The notes beneath the pieces were generated by a model. The model was not told the DNA's origin. It did no database searches and was given only the letters and a program-made list of their open reading frames with translations. Below are positions 1 to 9,469 of a stretch of 64,000 nt of DNA, one piece after another. Position numbers and translations under genes: made by a program. How positions within the stretch are numbered: position 1 is the first letter of the stretch; each line of letters begins with the position of its first letter. The DNA comes from Chloroflexota bacterium (GTDB lineage Bacteria > Chloroflexota > Dehalococcoidia > Tepidiformales > Tepidiformaceae), in assembly GCA_016234445.1 (NCBI GenBank), contig JACRBT010000002.1:310001-374000 (forward strand), in the 5' to 3' direction.

Positions 1-520
1 TCAAGCGGTTCCGAGACGCCGTTGGCCCGGCGGGTGCGGTACTCACCGCCCTCGCCGTCCTTGAGCCGGTTCTGGTGGCCGAGGAACGACAAAGGGACGT
101 GGATCAGGATAAGGACGCCGTCGTCGGTGCGCTCAACCTCGGCGTCGAGCTTTTCGATGGGCGGCGAAACGTTGTCCTTCAACCATTGCAGGACGCGATC
201 ACGGGTCCAATCCGATGGAGCAAGTTCGATGCTGGCGGCGGCGCTCCACCCTCTTTCCGCGGGAGCCTCGGCGATACCGATGGCGACGAGTCCGCCCTCC
301 GTGTTAGCCATCGAGGCCACGGCTTTCGTGAGCTGATGCCTCCCTGATCGCTTGAGGTTCTCACGCTCCAACAGTTTCCCCGACTTGAACTCCAGCGTGA
401 GCCCTTCCGACGCACTCTCGGCGATCCAACGGCGGAACGTCTCGCTGAGGCCCTCGCTCACTCCGCGGCCTCCACGACGGGGGCGGTACCGGGGCCGACG
501 CGGCCGCCCCGAACAGTCAT
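1..520 (-). CDS. AlbA_2 (Schlafen-type) ATP-binding protein, partial
   Basis: Reading the minus strand from the ATG at 520 gives an open frame of 173 codons that runs off the left edge, so the C-terminus is missing. After a short basic leader, the segment LTLEFKSGKLL, then LTKAVASMANTEGGLVAIGI, matches the AlbA_2 family (PF04326), whose hallmark is an EFK strand followed by an ANT-x-GG-x-hydrophobic-IGI motif. Such proteins are nucleic-acid- or ATP-binding and are frequent in defence islands. The ATG overlaps the helicase stop codon (ATGA at 517-520), so the two genes are translationally coupled and probably act together. Family assignment is solid; the exact role (regulator, effector or helicase partner) cannot be read from this part. 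Confidence 0.85.
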
Positions 521-3500
521 TGGAGTCTCCCCGGCCTAACGGTGCCATCGCTGGCAGCGTGCAGCCGGCCAGCGTCGACCAGCTGCTTCAAGGCGTCCTC
601 CAGCGACCCCTTGATCTCTGGTCCGTTGCGGCCAAAGCCGAAGTGGCGGGCGGTCTCCGTTACCAACTCGTCGGCTGTGGGGCCGATGACCACCCCAAGG
701 ACCGCAAGGATCCCGGCCTCAAGTTCTGCGAGTGAGATGCGGGTCACGTCGCGCCGGCTGCCGGCGGCCGGGCGGCGCGGCCGGGCCTGCCGGCCCGGCA
801 GATGGTAGAAGGCGTCCTCAACTGAAAGGATCTGCTGCTTGGAGTGCAGCTTGTTGAGAGCTTCGTTGACCCTTTCTCTAGCTTCCTCTCTCGCGCGCCC
901 GAGGCCGTAGCGCAGGCGCAGCCTTTCCACGATCAAGTCGACGTGGACCGGGCCTTCGGTGTCCACTATCTGGAGAATGAGCGGCGCCAGGGTGCGATCG
1001 GTCTCGAGGCGAAGCTCCGGCCCGATAGGGATCCCTCCCAGCGACGCCTCCCGGTACCTGGCGAACAGGTGCTCGGGGGCAGGTTCATCGACGGGCCCGT
1101 CAGCTTCGTCATGCACCACGTCAGAATCGTCCGCAGCTGGCGGCGGGACCGGAGTCGTCCAACCGCTAGCGTGGACCCGGCGAGCCCGGGCGACCTCGAG
1201 GGCGGCCTCGATGCGTTCGACCTCGGCGGAGGGATTCTGGAGCCAGGACGTGGACCAGACCCGGTGGATCGCCCAACCCAGGTCCTCCAGCACGGACTGC
1301 CTGAGCCAATCCCGGTCCCGCGCGGCTGGCGCGGAGTGATAGGTGGCGCCGTCGCATTCCACCCCGAGGTCGAACCGTGTCCCATCGACCGAATAGATGC
1401 CGAGGTCGATCCGGTAACCTCCGACCCCAACCTGGGGCTGCACCCGGTGCCCGCGCTCCCGGAGGGCCGCGGCGACCGCGTCCTCAAACGGACTGTCCGT
1501 CACGGCATTCGGGTCGAACGCCTGCTGCGCCTGGATGGCGGTGGCTGGCGCCGCCGCGTATTCGAGGTACCGCCGGAGGGCCTGGGCGCCGGCCGTCGTC
1601 GACGTGATGTCCGTGGGGCGTAGCGAGCGGACAACGGTCATGCTCATGCGAGCTCGGCTGACAGCGACATTGAGCCGGCGCCAACCCAGATCCGAATTGA
1701 GAGGGCCGAATCGATTGAGCACCGGCCCCCCCGGGGATGCGGGGCCGTAGCCAACGGAGAACACAATGTGGTCGCGCTCGTCACCCTGGACGTTCTCCAG
1801 GTTCTTCACGAAGAATGGCTCGTGCACTTCCTCCGAGAACCGCGAATCGAATTCGTCGGTGCCGCGGCGATGTTCGTCCAGCAGCTGTTGGATGAGATCC
1901 GCCTGCGTCCGAGAAAGGGCCACGACGCCGATGCTTTCATCCAAAGGGCGTGCCCTCATCAGTGCGAGGACGCACTCGACTACCCGGCGAGCCTCGACTT
2001 CGTTCTTGCCCGGGGCCGGCGAGCCGTACCGCCCATCGGCGACGTAGACATCGCGCACACCCAGATGCTCCGTTTCCCGCTCCGGGGAAGGGAACACGAG
2101 CAGCCGGTTGTCGTAGTAGGAGTGGTTCGAGAACCGGACCAAGTCTTCGTGCCGGCTGCGGTAGTGGACGGACAGGTAGCGTTCAGAGACGTCCCGGCCC
2201 AACCTGGCGTCCAGGACGTCCAGGATGCTGGCGCGGTCCTGGAGCGCGTTTCCGTCCTCCTCGTCGTCATCGTCCGTGGCGGTCCCGTCGTCGTCACTGA
2301 GCTTCCGAAAGAAGGCGGTCGGCGGCAACTGTTTCTCGTCGCCCACGACGATGACCTGGCCCGCGCGGGAGATCGCCGGGGCCGCATCCTCGGGGAACAC
2401 CTGCGAAGCCTCGTCGAAGATGACGAGATCGAAGGCGAGGTTCTCTGACTGGATGGGGCCCCGGGCGAGGTGCTGGCTCACGGCGAGCGGGCTCATCAGC
2501 ATGCAAGGCTTAATGCGGGACACGAGGCCCGGGATGCGCTGCAGGAGCTTCCGGACTGGTAGCTGCTTCCGTTGCTTCGAGATCTGGTCCCTGAGGACGT
2601 TCTCCTCGCCCGCGTTCGTGTAGGTCATGACGTGGGCCGGATACCGGGAAAAGCATTGCTTCCGCACCTCCGCCCGGGCTGCGAGCGGCATGGCGGCATC
2701 CAGATCCCGGAACTGGGCAATGAGGAGGTTGTGGTCCGTCCCGGCGAACGTCCTGAGCAGCGGTTCCGTCGCGTACACGTTCTCCAGCCAGAGCTGAAGG
2801 ACCCGCCGCTCCACTATTCCAGGGATCTGCTCGGACGCGGCAGTGGTTGCGCGGATGCGGGAGACCGACGGTTTGCCGATGAGCGCCTCCAACTGGCGAA
2901 CGGCCTCGGAGTAGCGAAGCCAGGCGGCGGCGCCGGAGGGTTCAGACGCGATGCCGTCGGCCCATTCCCGCAGTTCCGGGAAACCCGCCTTTCGCCAGGC
3001 CTCCCAGGGCGTGGCCGTTTCGTCGAAACGCGCGCTCACTCCGGTCATTTCGGCGTCAAACGCCGCCAACTCGGCAGCCAGGCGGAGACGCCAATTTTCA
3101 TAGGCCTGTGGCACGTCCGGCGTCACGGCGTGGGCTCGCAGCCGGTCCGAGGGAACGGCCGGCGCCGTCGAGATGAAGGCATCGGCCCACTGCAAGGCCG
3201 CGTCGACACCTTTCCAGTCGGTCTCCCAGCCATTGAACCGGCCTTCGAAGTCGCGTGCGAGGGCTGGGGTCAGGCGTTTCATCTCCTCTTCATAGGCCTG
3301 GAGATGCGATTCACGATCGAGCAAGTCCCGTAGCGCTGCCAACTCGTAGATCGGCTGGCGGAGTTGAGGTTCCAGCTCCTCGACAAGCGCGGCCATCTGG
3401 CGTAGCGCGGGCAGCGCAGCCGTCGCCGCGGGGACCAACTGATCAACGGGTCCCAGTGGATCTGAGACCGGCCCCAGCGTCAGCTCGGTATCACGGAGTG

Positions 3501-6111
3501 CCCGGAGCGCTCCCAGCGCCGCTTCGATTGCGTCCGCCAGACCGGATTCCGGCGGGGAGGTGACGAGAACAGGTGGGAACGCACTGCTGCTCGGGTGCGC
3601 CAGCAAGTCGTGGACCTCGGCGAGATCAGCCAGCACCTGCGACCAATCGGTCTCGGGACCACGGAAGCGCCGCCCGAGTGTATCGGAGAGCGCTGCAGAG
3701 TGCGCCGCCCAATGCTGGCGCAACGAACCGAGCTTGAGGGCGTCGCTGATGGCAGTCGCCGCGGCGTTCACGTCCAGTGGTCGTGGGGACTTCAGGCAGG
3801 CCCGGAGGACGCGCTGATCGGCCTTGAAGGCCTTCCCGAACGTGCGGGCGACCCAGCTTTGATGGTCGGTGCGGTACCGGGCGAGCATCTCTTGAGTCGC
3901 GCATAAGAGAAGCGTCTCCTCCCAAACCGCCAGCAGGGGGACTTCGACTTCTCGGAGGTCGGCGAGCGTCTTTCGTGCTTCCGCGACCGCCTGTGGAATT
4001 CGCCAGTCAGCAGCCCCTGGATCAAGCCAGCCGGGAGGGATGGGCGCGAGCGTTCGAATCCGGGCCGCGAGTTCGAGGCCTGACCGCGCCTCAGCACGGC
4101 TCTCCGGGCTGGCCATGCCGAGCATGTTGCTCAGAACTGCAAGCGTCGCAGCCGCAAGCTCGGCTCGGCCCCTGATGGCTTCGGCAGCAGCGGCAAGGGT
4201 GCCGGAGGTCTGGACGGCGACCGCCGTCCACCCCGCCGTCCCGAGCAGATTGCCGACCTTCGGTGCCGCCAGTTCGGCCGCGTGCAGGTGCTCCGCCAAT
4301 GCGCTGGCGTTGGCGAGGTTCCCGGGGCTGAGCAGCTGGACGGAAAGCGAAACTCGAAGTCCGGCGCGGCGGCGCTGCGCTTCAGCGCGCTCCGCCGCAA
4401 TTCGGCGCAGCCGCGTGAGGGCGTTCGAATCGAGCCACGCAGAGCTGACACCGGGGGCGGTTGCCAGCGTCTCAAGCATCGGCGTGAGACGGTCGGCGGC
4501 GACCGGAGACGCCGGCGACCTCACTCCCAACCATGCCGCGAGTTCTCCGGCTAGTGGATCGAGCGCGCCAACTGCCCGATGGACCGAGCCGGCATCCCGC
4601 AACACGAGGTCGTCGAGCCCGACGGGAGAGAGCGAAACGCGGAGTGGGCGCCAGCGGCTGGTGGTATGCTCGCCGAATTGCACCCCATAGGGCACCAGGC
4701 GCGCGGCGAGCATGACCACCTGGTTCAGAGCCACCGAGTCGAGCGCACCTGGATTCGAGATGAAGAAGTCCACATCCGGGAGTTCGCGGAGCTGGGCGGC
4801 GCGCCCATGCACCTGGAAAACACTCCGCCCGAGGGGTTGGCGTCTCGTGTGCAGCGCGCGGACGAGGTCGTTGAGCTGCTGGCGATGCGCAAGAAGCGCA
4901 GTGTAGTTGAACCCGGACGTGGCGGTCTTCCGGGCGTCTTCCAGCGACTCTCTCAGCTGCCGATAGACACTCGCCTTCTTCCCACGTTCGGAGTGCATGT
5001 CGAGGCAGAAAACACCGAGGCCGCATTCGTCGAGGCGGCGCTTCACGACGTCGAGCGCGGCCGTCTTCTCACTCACGAACAGGACCGTTCTCCCAGACGC
5101 GATGAAGTTCGCGACGATGTTCGCAATCGTCTGGCTCTTGCCGGTTCCTGGCGGGCCGTGGATGACGAGGTTGAGGCCGGCCGCGGCAGCGCCCACCGCC
5201 TGCATCTGGCTGTAGTCGGCCTTCACCACTAGCGGCAGAGTCTTGGGGTCGGGGACATGATGGTCCAACACCGCTCCCGCAAGATCGCCTTCGTGAAGGT
5301 TGAACCAGTCGGAAGGTCCGGAGATGGCTCCCTGCTTCACATCCGGGTCGCCGGCGAGGGCTCGAACCATCGGCTGGTCTACCTCCCCTTGCTTGAGCCC
5401 TTCAAGGTCCTCCCACATCGCGGCCTTCGAGTACTGGAAGGTGTCAAGGACGAGCCGCGGTTCGACCGCCCACCCATGACGCCCGGCGACAAGCTGGCTG
5501 ACTTCGTCGAGGTAATCGGCCACCGGACTGCCGCCGTCGAAGTCCGGGAGTGTGAGTCCCAACTTGGAGAGTTTGAACCGGAGCGTCGCGTTGGGGGATG
5601 CGTCGTCGTCTTCCTTGCGGAGATAGAAGTGGTCCCGGGGCGACGCGCGGTCGAGGTCGCATGGCACGAGGACCAGCGGTGCGCGGCCCTTCTGCCCCTC
5701 CTCGTCCTCCCACAGCAGGTACCCGGCGGCGAGGAACAGCACGTTGACGCCCTGTTCCTCGGTAAACTCGCGGTCCTTCCGGCGAAGGTAGCCCAGTCGT
5801 GACTGGAGCCGCTCCGCGTCGAGCGGCGTTTCGATTTGTCCGGGCTCGAAGGTGAGCGGCTCGGGATCGGGAGACGCCGGGTCGAACAGCCCGAGGGTGC
5901 GTGGTTTTCTTAGAGTGAGGGGGAACGACAATCCGCCTCTGGCTGACTCAAGGCGGTCAAGGAACTTGTCGAGATCATCGCAGGTGATTTCCACCGACGA
6001 GGTTCGCGACTCCTTCCAGTAAAGCAGCCGATTGCGCCGGTCCAACTGAAGGAGTTGCTCTTGCCAGCGACCGATGCTGTCCCGGACGCGCGCATCCGCT
6101 GCGGACGTCAC
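517..6111 (-). CDS. DUF4011 / SF1 helicase / Vsr-like nuclease / DUF3320 fusion protein
   Basis: This very large protein (about 1864 aa from the chosen start) begins with a DUF4011 segment (GRWQEQLLQLDRRNRLLYW). It continues as a superfamily 1 DNA/RNA helicase: Walker A GPPGTGKSQ near residue 320, Walker B LVIFDEASQVFPED, then VVGDEKQLPPTAFF, and a late motif DLGWRRLNVAVSRAR. Around residues 1540-1640 lies an MTES_1575/DUF559-like PD-(D/E)xK nuclease (SPFE, RIDLGI, GVECDGATYHS), and near 1695-1770 a DUF3320 domain. Helicase-Vsr fusions of this kind are known in defence islands, so an anti-phage or anti-plasmid role is likely but not proven. The frame stays open to 6642, but that extension is compositionally odd and covers two operator-like palindromes. 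The GTG at 6111 has AGGG nine bases upstream; the ATG at 6159 is the alternative. Its stop overlaps the AlbA_2 start. Confidence 0.88.
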   Translation of the reverse strand: MTSAADARVRDSIGRWQEQLLQLDRRNRLLYWKESRTSSVEITCDDLDKFLDRLESARGGLSFPLTLRKPRTLGLFDPASPDPEPLTFEPGQIETPLDAERLQSRLGYLRRKDREFTEEQGVNVLFLAAGYLLWEDEEGQKGRAPLVLVPCDLDRASPRDHFYLRKEDDDASPNATLRFKLSKLGLTLPDFDGGSPVADYLDEVSQLVAGRHGWAVEPRLVLDTFQYSKAAMWEDLEGLKQGEVDQPMVRALAGDPDVKQGAISGPSDWFNLHEGDLAGAVLDHHVPDPKTLPLVVKADYSQMQAVGAAAAGLNLVIHGPPGTGKSQTIANIVANFIASGRTVLFVSEKTAALDVVKRRLDECGLGVFCLDMHSERGKKASVYRQLRESLEDARKTATSGFNYTALLAHRQQLNDLVRALHTRRQPLGRSVFQVHGRAAQLRELPDVDFFISNPGALDSVALNQVVMLAARLVPYGVQFGEHTTSRWRPLRVSLSPVGLDDLVLRDAGSVHRAVGALDPLAGELAAWLGVRSPASPVAADRLTPMLETLATAPGVSSAWLDSNALTRLRRIAAERAEAQRRRAGLRVSLSVQLLSPGNLANASALAEHLHAAELAAPKVGNLLGTAGWTAVAVQTSGTLAAAAEAIRGRAELAAATLAVLSNMLGMASPESRAEARSGLELAARIRTLAPIPPGWLDPGAADWRIPQAVAEARKTLADLREVEVPLLAVWEETLLLCATQEMLARYRTDHQSWVARTFGKAFKADQRVLRACLKSPRPLDVNAAATAISDALKLGSLRQHWAAHSAALSDTLGRRFRGPETDWSQVLADLAEVHDLLAHPSSSAFPPVLVTSPPESGLADAIEAALGALRALRDTELTLGPVSDPLGPVDQLVPAATAALPALRQMAALVEELEPQLRQPIYELAALRDLLDRESHLQAYEEEMKRLTPALARDFEGRFNGWETDWKGVDAALQWADAFISTAPAVPSDRLRAHAVTPDVPQAYENWRLRLAAELAAFDAEMTGVSARFDETATPWEAWRKAGFPELREWADGIASEPSGAAAWLRYSEAVRQLEALIGKPSVSRIRATTAASEQIPGIVERRVLQLWLENVYATEPLLRTFAGTDHNLLIAQFRDLDAAMPLAARAEVRKQCFSRYPAHVMTYTNAGEENVLRDQISKQRKQLPVRKLLQRIPGLVSRIKPCMLMSPLAVSQHLARGPIQSENLAFDLVIFDEASQVFPEDAAPAISRAGQVIVVGDEKQLPPTAFFRKLSDDDGTATDDDDEEDGNALQDRASILDVLDARLGRDVSERYLSVHYRSRHEDLVRFSNHSYYDNRLLVFPSPERETEHLGVRDVYVADGRYGSPAPGKNEVEARRVVECVLALMRARPLDESIGVVALSRTQADLIQQLLDEHRRGTDEFDSRFSEEVHEPFFVKNLENVQGDERDHIVFSVGYGPASPGGPVLNRFGPLNSDLGWRRLNVAVSRARMSMTVVRSLRPTDITSTTAGAQALRRYLEYAAAPATAIQAQQAFDPNAVTDSPFEDAVAAALRERGHRVQPQVGVGGYRIDLGIYSVDGTRFDLGVECDGATYHSAPAARDRDWLRQSVLEDLGWAIHRVWSTSWLQNPSAEVERIEAALEVARARRVHASGWTTPVPPPAADDSDVVHDEADGPVDEPAPEHLFARYREASLGGIPIGPELRLETDRTLAPLILQIVDTEGPVHVDLIVERLRLRYGLGRAREEARERVNEALNKLHSKQQILSVEDAFYHLPGRQARPRRPAAGSRRDVTRISLAELEAGILAVLGVVIGPTADELVTETARHFGFGRNGPEIKGSLEDALKQLVDAGRLHAASDGTVRPGRLQ

Positions 6112-6303
6112 GTCGCCACGCCCTGGTGCCTCAGCCCGACGCGCCGCTGCGGCCGCCATCCGCGGCCGTCGGTCGCGCCACGCTCGGGGCAGCAAGTCCC
6201 GACGGGACGGCGGGTGGCACCGGCTGACTTCCGTGGCGGTGGTGGCATCGTGGTTGGGAGTGTGGGCTAAGCGAGCATTCGGCCGCAAGGGGGCGGACGA
6301 AAT

Positions 6304-6320
6304 GCGACAAGAGTTGTCGC
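6304..6320. promoter_or_regulatory. operator-like palindrome, copy 1
   Basis: GCGACAA-GAG-TTGTCGC is a perfect 7-bp inverted repeat around a 3-bp centre, a geometry typical of a dimeric repressor site. The same arms recur at 6496-6512, and I noticed no other copy in the window. It lies on the helicase side of the divergent region. No regulator gene is adjacent. Confidence 0.6.
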
Positions 6321-6495
6321 GGGCCGGGGTTCGTGGCCGCGCGCTTCCGAGGGCAGCAAAGGCATCGTCACCCCGCGCGCGCAGGCGGCCAACGCGAGCC
6401 GAGTCCGTGGCCAGCATGCATCCGGCTAGTCTGTGGGGTCCATCGGGCTGTCTGAACCCCGCGCTCTCCGTCGGACTCTGCTCGCCGCCATTCCT

Positions 6496-6512
6496 GCGAC
6501 AACAGTTGTCGC
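6496..6512. promoter_or_regulatory. operator-like palindrome, copy 2
   Basis: GCGACAA-CAG-TTGTCGC has arms identical to copy 1 and differs only in the central base triplet. It sits 77 bp before the cas3 start and directly upstream of an AT-rich stretch, a good position to control cas transcription. Start-to-start distance between the copies is 192 bp. Confidence 0.6.
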
Positions 6513-6588
6513 CTCCGGAACTTATTATCCGCGGCGAATCAATATCCGTTACCGTTAGCGACTCTTCGGAATGGAGGGGGTGACGACC

Positions 6589-8757
6589 GTGTGGGCACAT
6601 TCGATCAACAGCGCAGGCCAGCGCCAGCCCCTCGACGAGCACCTTCGGGAGGTTGCACGACTGGCGGCTCTGCTAGCGAGTCCCTTCGGCGGCGAAACAC
6701 TCGCTCATGCTGCGGGCCTCTGGCACGACCTCGGGAAGGCCGACCCTGAGTGGCAGCGCTACCTGCTGGAGAACGAAGCTGGCACCCGAACGAGGGGCAC
6801 CGGGCCCGACCACAAGTGTGCGGGCGCGAAGGTAGCCCTGGACAGCGGGCAGCAGGCGGTCGCGTTGCTCATCCACGCCCATCACGGAGGACTCCAGGAC
6901 AGGCAAGCGTTCCGGAGCTGGTACGACCGTAATGCCACGTTGCCGGGCGTGAGCGCAGCCCTCGCTGCGGTCCGGAGAAGCAATCCCGGTCTTGCCTCCG
7001 AGCTCCCGGTCGACCTGCCTCCCGGCGTTTTGCGCGAACCTCTCGCGGCGGAGATGTTCCTTCGCCTCGCCTTCTCTGCGTTGGTAGACGCGGACACGCT
7101 GGACACCGAGCGGCACCACCTGGCGGGCCAGCCGACGGCCCGCGGCGCCACTGTCTCGATGCTGGAGTTATGGGAGCGCTTCGACGCCTACCACCAGGCA
7201 CACGCTGCGACCGACGCCTCCGTGGTCAACGACGTCCGGGCGGAAGTCTACCGGGCATGTCGCGACGCGGCCGACGAGCCGACAGGCGTCTTCCGGCTCA
7301 CGGTGCCGACGGGCGGGGGCAAGACCCGCTCGGGCATGGCCTTCGCGCTTCGGCACGCGGTAAGACACGGGCTTCGGCGCGTAGTCGTGGCTGTGCCATT
7401 CACGACCATCACCGAACAGACGGCCCAGCAGTACCGGGAAATCTTCCAGGCGGGGCCCCCCGGGTCTCCGGTCGTGCTCGAACACCACTCCGCGGCGATC
7501 GAAAGCCGTGGCAACGATGAAGACTGCTCCGGCCCTGGGCTATGGCAGCGGTTGGCGGCCGAGAACTGGGATGCGCCAGTGGTGGTGACCACCACGGTCC
7601 AGCTGTTCGAAAGCCTCTTCTCGAACCGCCGGAGTAAGACCCGGAAGCTCCACAACCTCGCCAGGAGCGTCATCATCCTGGACGAAGCCCAGTCTCTTCC
7701 CGCCCCTTTGCTCAGTCCCATCCTCGACGGCCTGCACCAGCTGACAGCCCACTTCGGTGCGACGGTCGTCCTCTCGACGGCGACCCAACCGGCGTTCGAA
7801 TCCGTGCCGTCCTTCAACCAGGTCGTTGCGCGGGAAATCGTACCCGATCACAGTCGGCACTTCGCCGCGTTGCGCCGGGTTACCTACGACTGGCGGGCCA
7901 ACAGCGAGCACGATTGGTCCGAAGTGGCCGGCTGGATGCGACTGGAGAAGTCGGCGCTGGCGATCGTAAACACAAAGCGCCAGGCAATCGACCTCCTCGA
8001 TAGCCTTGCCGACCCTGACGCGCTTCACCTCTCGACACTCCTTTGCGGCGCGCACAGACGGGATGTCCTGGCCGAGGTGCGAGCACGCCTCACTGCGGGT
8101 CGGCCCTGCCGCGTCGTGTCGACGCAGGTCGTCGAGGCCGGCGTTGATATCGACTTCCCGGCCGTCTTCCGTGCCCTCGGCCCGCTCGACTCCATCATTC
8201 AGGCGGCCGGCCGCTGCAACCGCGAGGGCCACCTGACGACCGGCCGCGTCGTGGTGTTTCAGCCAGCCGACCGGACACTGCCCTCGGGTGCGTATCCCAC
8301 GGGGGCGGCGACCACGCGCGTCCTTGCCGGCAACACCTCGTTCGACCCCCACGACCCGGACTGGATTCGGCGCTACTTCCGTCTCCTGTTCGAGGGCGGG
8401 GTCGACACCGACGCGAAGGGGATACAGGCCTCGCGACGGTCGTTGAACTACCCCCGGGTCGCGGCAGACTTCCGGATGATCGACGACGAGACCGAAGATG
8501 TCGTGGTTGGCTACGGTCGCCCTGAACAGCAAGCGGAGGTGGGCGAAATCCTCCAACGCCTGGGTGCCGGCGAGCCGGGAACCCGGCTGCTCATGAGACG
8601 GCTGCAGCCCTTCCTCGTGTCGCTGCGCGCCAGGGAAGCCGATCGGCTCCGGGCTGAAGGCTTGATCGAAGACGTCATGCCGGGCCTGGGGCTTTGGCGC
8701 GGACGCTATGAACCGGTTCGCGGACTTGTGACCGAAGACCCGGACTACATCGTCTGA
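6589..8757 (+). CDS. cas3: CRISPR-associated helicase/nuclease Cas3 (type I-C)
   Basis: The N-terminal HD nuclease is visible as HSIN and LAHAAGLWHDLGK. The helicase part has Walker A VPTGGGKTRSG, motif II ILDEAQSLP, STATQP, and a motif VI region (VVEAGVDIDFP, then IIQAAGRCNREG). Length of about 722 aa is normal for a fused HD-helicase Cas3. It unwinds and degrades target DNA after recruitment by Cascade. The GTG at 6589 is chosen because GGAGGGG lies nine bases upstream; the ATG at 6571 would place that Shine-Dalgarno inside the gene. It is the first gene of the cas3-cas5c-cas8c-cas7c operon, and gene order fixes the subtype as I-C. Confidence 0.96.
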   Translation: MWAHSINSAGQRQPLDEHLREVARLAALLASPFGGETLAHAAGLWHDLGKADPEWQRYLLENEAGTRTRGTGPDHKCAGAKVALDSGQQAVALLIHAHHGGLQDRQAFRSWYDRNATLPGVSAALAAVRRSNPGLASELPVDLPPGVLREPLAAEMFLRLAFSALVDADTLDTERHHLAGQPTARGATVSMLELWERFDAYHQAHAATDASVVNDVRAEVYRACRDAADEPTGVFRLTVPTGGGKTRSGMAFALRHAVRHGLRRVVVAVPFTTITEQTAQQYREIFQAGPPGSPVVLEHHSAAIESRGNDEDCSGPGLWQRLAAENWDAPVVVTTTVQLFESLFSNRRSKTRKLHNLARSVIILDEAQSLPAPLLSPILDGLHQLTAHFGATVVLSTATQPAFESVPSFNQVVAREIVPDHSRHFAALRRVTYDWRANSEHDWSEVAGWMRLEKSALAIVNTKRQAIDLLDSLADPDALHLSTLLCGAHRRDVLAEVRARLTAGRPCRVVSTQVVEAGVDIDFPAVFRALGPLDSIIQAAGRCNREGHLTTGRVVVFQPADRTLPSGAYPTGAATTRVLAGNTSFDPHDPDWIRRYFRLLFEGGVDTDAKGIQASRRSLNYPRVAADFRMIDDETEDVVVGYGRPEQQAEVGEILQRLGAGEPGTRLLMRRLQPFLVSLRAREADRLRAEGLIEDVMPGLGLWRGRYEPVRGLVTEDPDYIV

Positions 8758-8815
8758 GGAGGCACTATCGAAGGCTGCCTGGTGCATTTCCACCCACCGC
8801 ATTTAAGGAGGTTCC

Positions 8816-9469
8816 ATGTCAAACCCTCTCCCCCCAATGGAAGTGAAGCTCTGGGGCGACCTCGCATGTTTCACGCGCCCGGAGATGAAGGTCGAACGGG
8901 TCTCGTATCCGGTCATGACGCCTTCAGCAGCGCGCGGCGCGCTCGAAGCGATCTTCTGGAAGCCGCAGATCACCTGGCATGTGGGCGAAATCCATGTGCT
9001 CAGGCCCATTCAGTACGCGTCGATTCTCCGCAACGAGGTCAACAGCCGGCAGAGCCAACGGGTCGCCGAGGGCTGGCGGTCCGACGGCGGCGGCTACGAC
9101 GCGAGCGCGGACCGGGCGCAGCGCCACACCCTCGCGTTGCGCGACGTTGCCTACCTGGTCCGGGCCCAGGTCGAGCTGAAACCCGGCGTCAGCGACGACA
9201 TCGCCAAGTACCGGGATCAATTCCGGCGGCGGGTCCGTGAAGGCCGCTGCTTCGCGACGCCGTTCTTGGGATGCCGCGAATTCTCAGCCGCATTCGCTGA
9301 ACCCGACGGCAACGACGTTGCCATCCCCCGCAGCGAAGACCTCGGACCGATGCTGCTCGACATCGACTATGAGCCGGGCGGGAGTGGCCGCGGGAAACCC
9401 CGCTTCTTCCGGGCGACGCTCGACGCCGGGGTGATGCGTGTACCCGGCCGCTTCGCGGAGGTGACCTGA
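8816..9469 (+). CDS. cas5: Cas5c, crRNA-processing Cascade subunit
   Basis: The 217-aa protein starts SNPLPPMEVKLWGDLACFTRPEMKVERVSYPVMTPSAARG, the usual Cas5c/Cas5d opening with the glycine-bounded RAMP fold. In type I-C, which lacks Cas6, Cas5c cuts the pre-crRNA and stays bound to the 5' handle. A strong AAGGAGG stands five bases before the ATG. The stop codon overlaps the cas8c start (TGATG), indicating coupled translation. Confidence 0.95.
   Translation: MSNPLPPMEVKLWGDLACFTRPEMKVERVSYPVMTPSAARGALEAIFWKPQITWHVGEIHVLRPIQYASILRNEVNSRQSQRVAEGWRSDGGGYDASADRAQRHTLALRDVAYLVRAQVELKPGVSDDIAKYRDQFRRRVREGRCFATPFLGCREFSAAFAEPDGNDVAIPRSEDLGPMLLDIDYEPGGSGRGKPRFFRATLDAGVMRVPGRFAEVT

Larger units (their letters stand above)
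6112..6588. other. divergent intergenic region between helicase and cas operon
   Basis: About 480 bases separate the helicase start from the cas3 start, and both genes are read outward. It holds two copies of one palindrome (6304-6320 and 6496-6512) and a short AT-rich island at about 6521-6550 next to the second copy. I see no convincing sigma-70 hexamer pair at 17-bp spacing. No small gene with a plausible ribosome site was found. Confidence 0.6.

Noticed and set aside
6112-6642. N-terminal extension of the helicase by about 177 residues
   Set aside because: The extension covers the divergent regulatory region with both palindromes, is rich in Cys, Pro and Arg without structure, and no ribosome site supports it.
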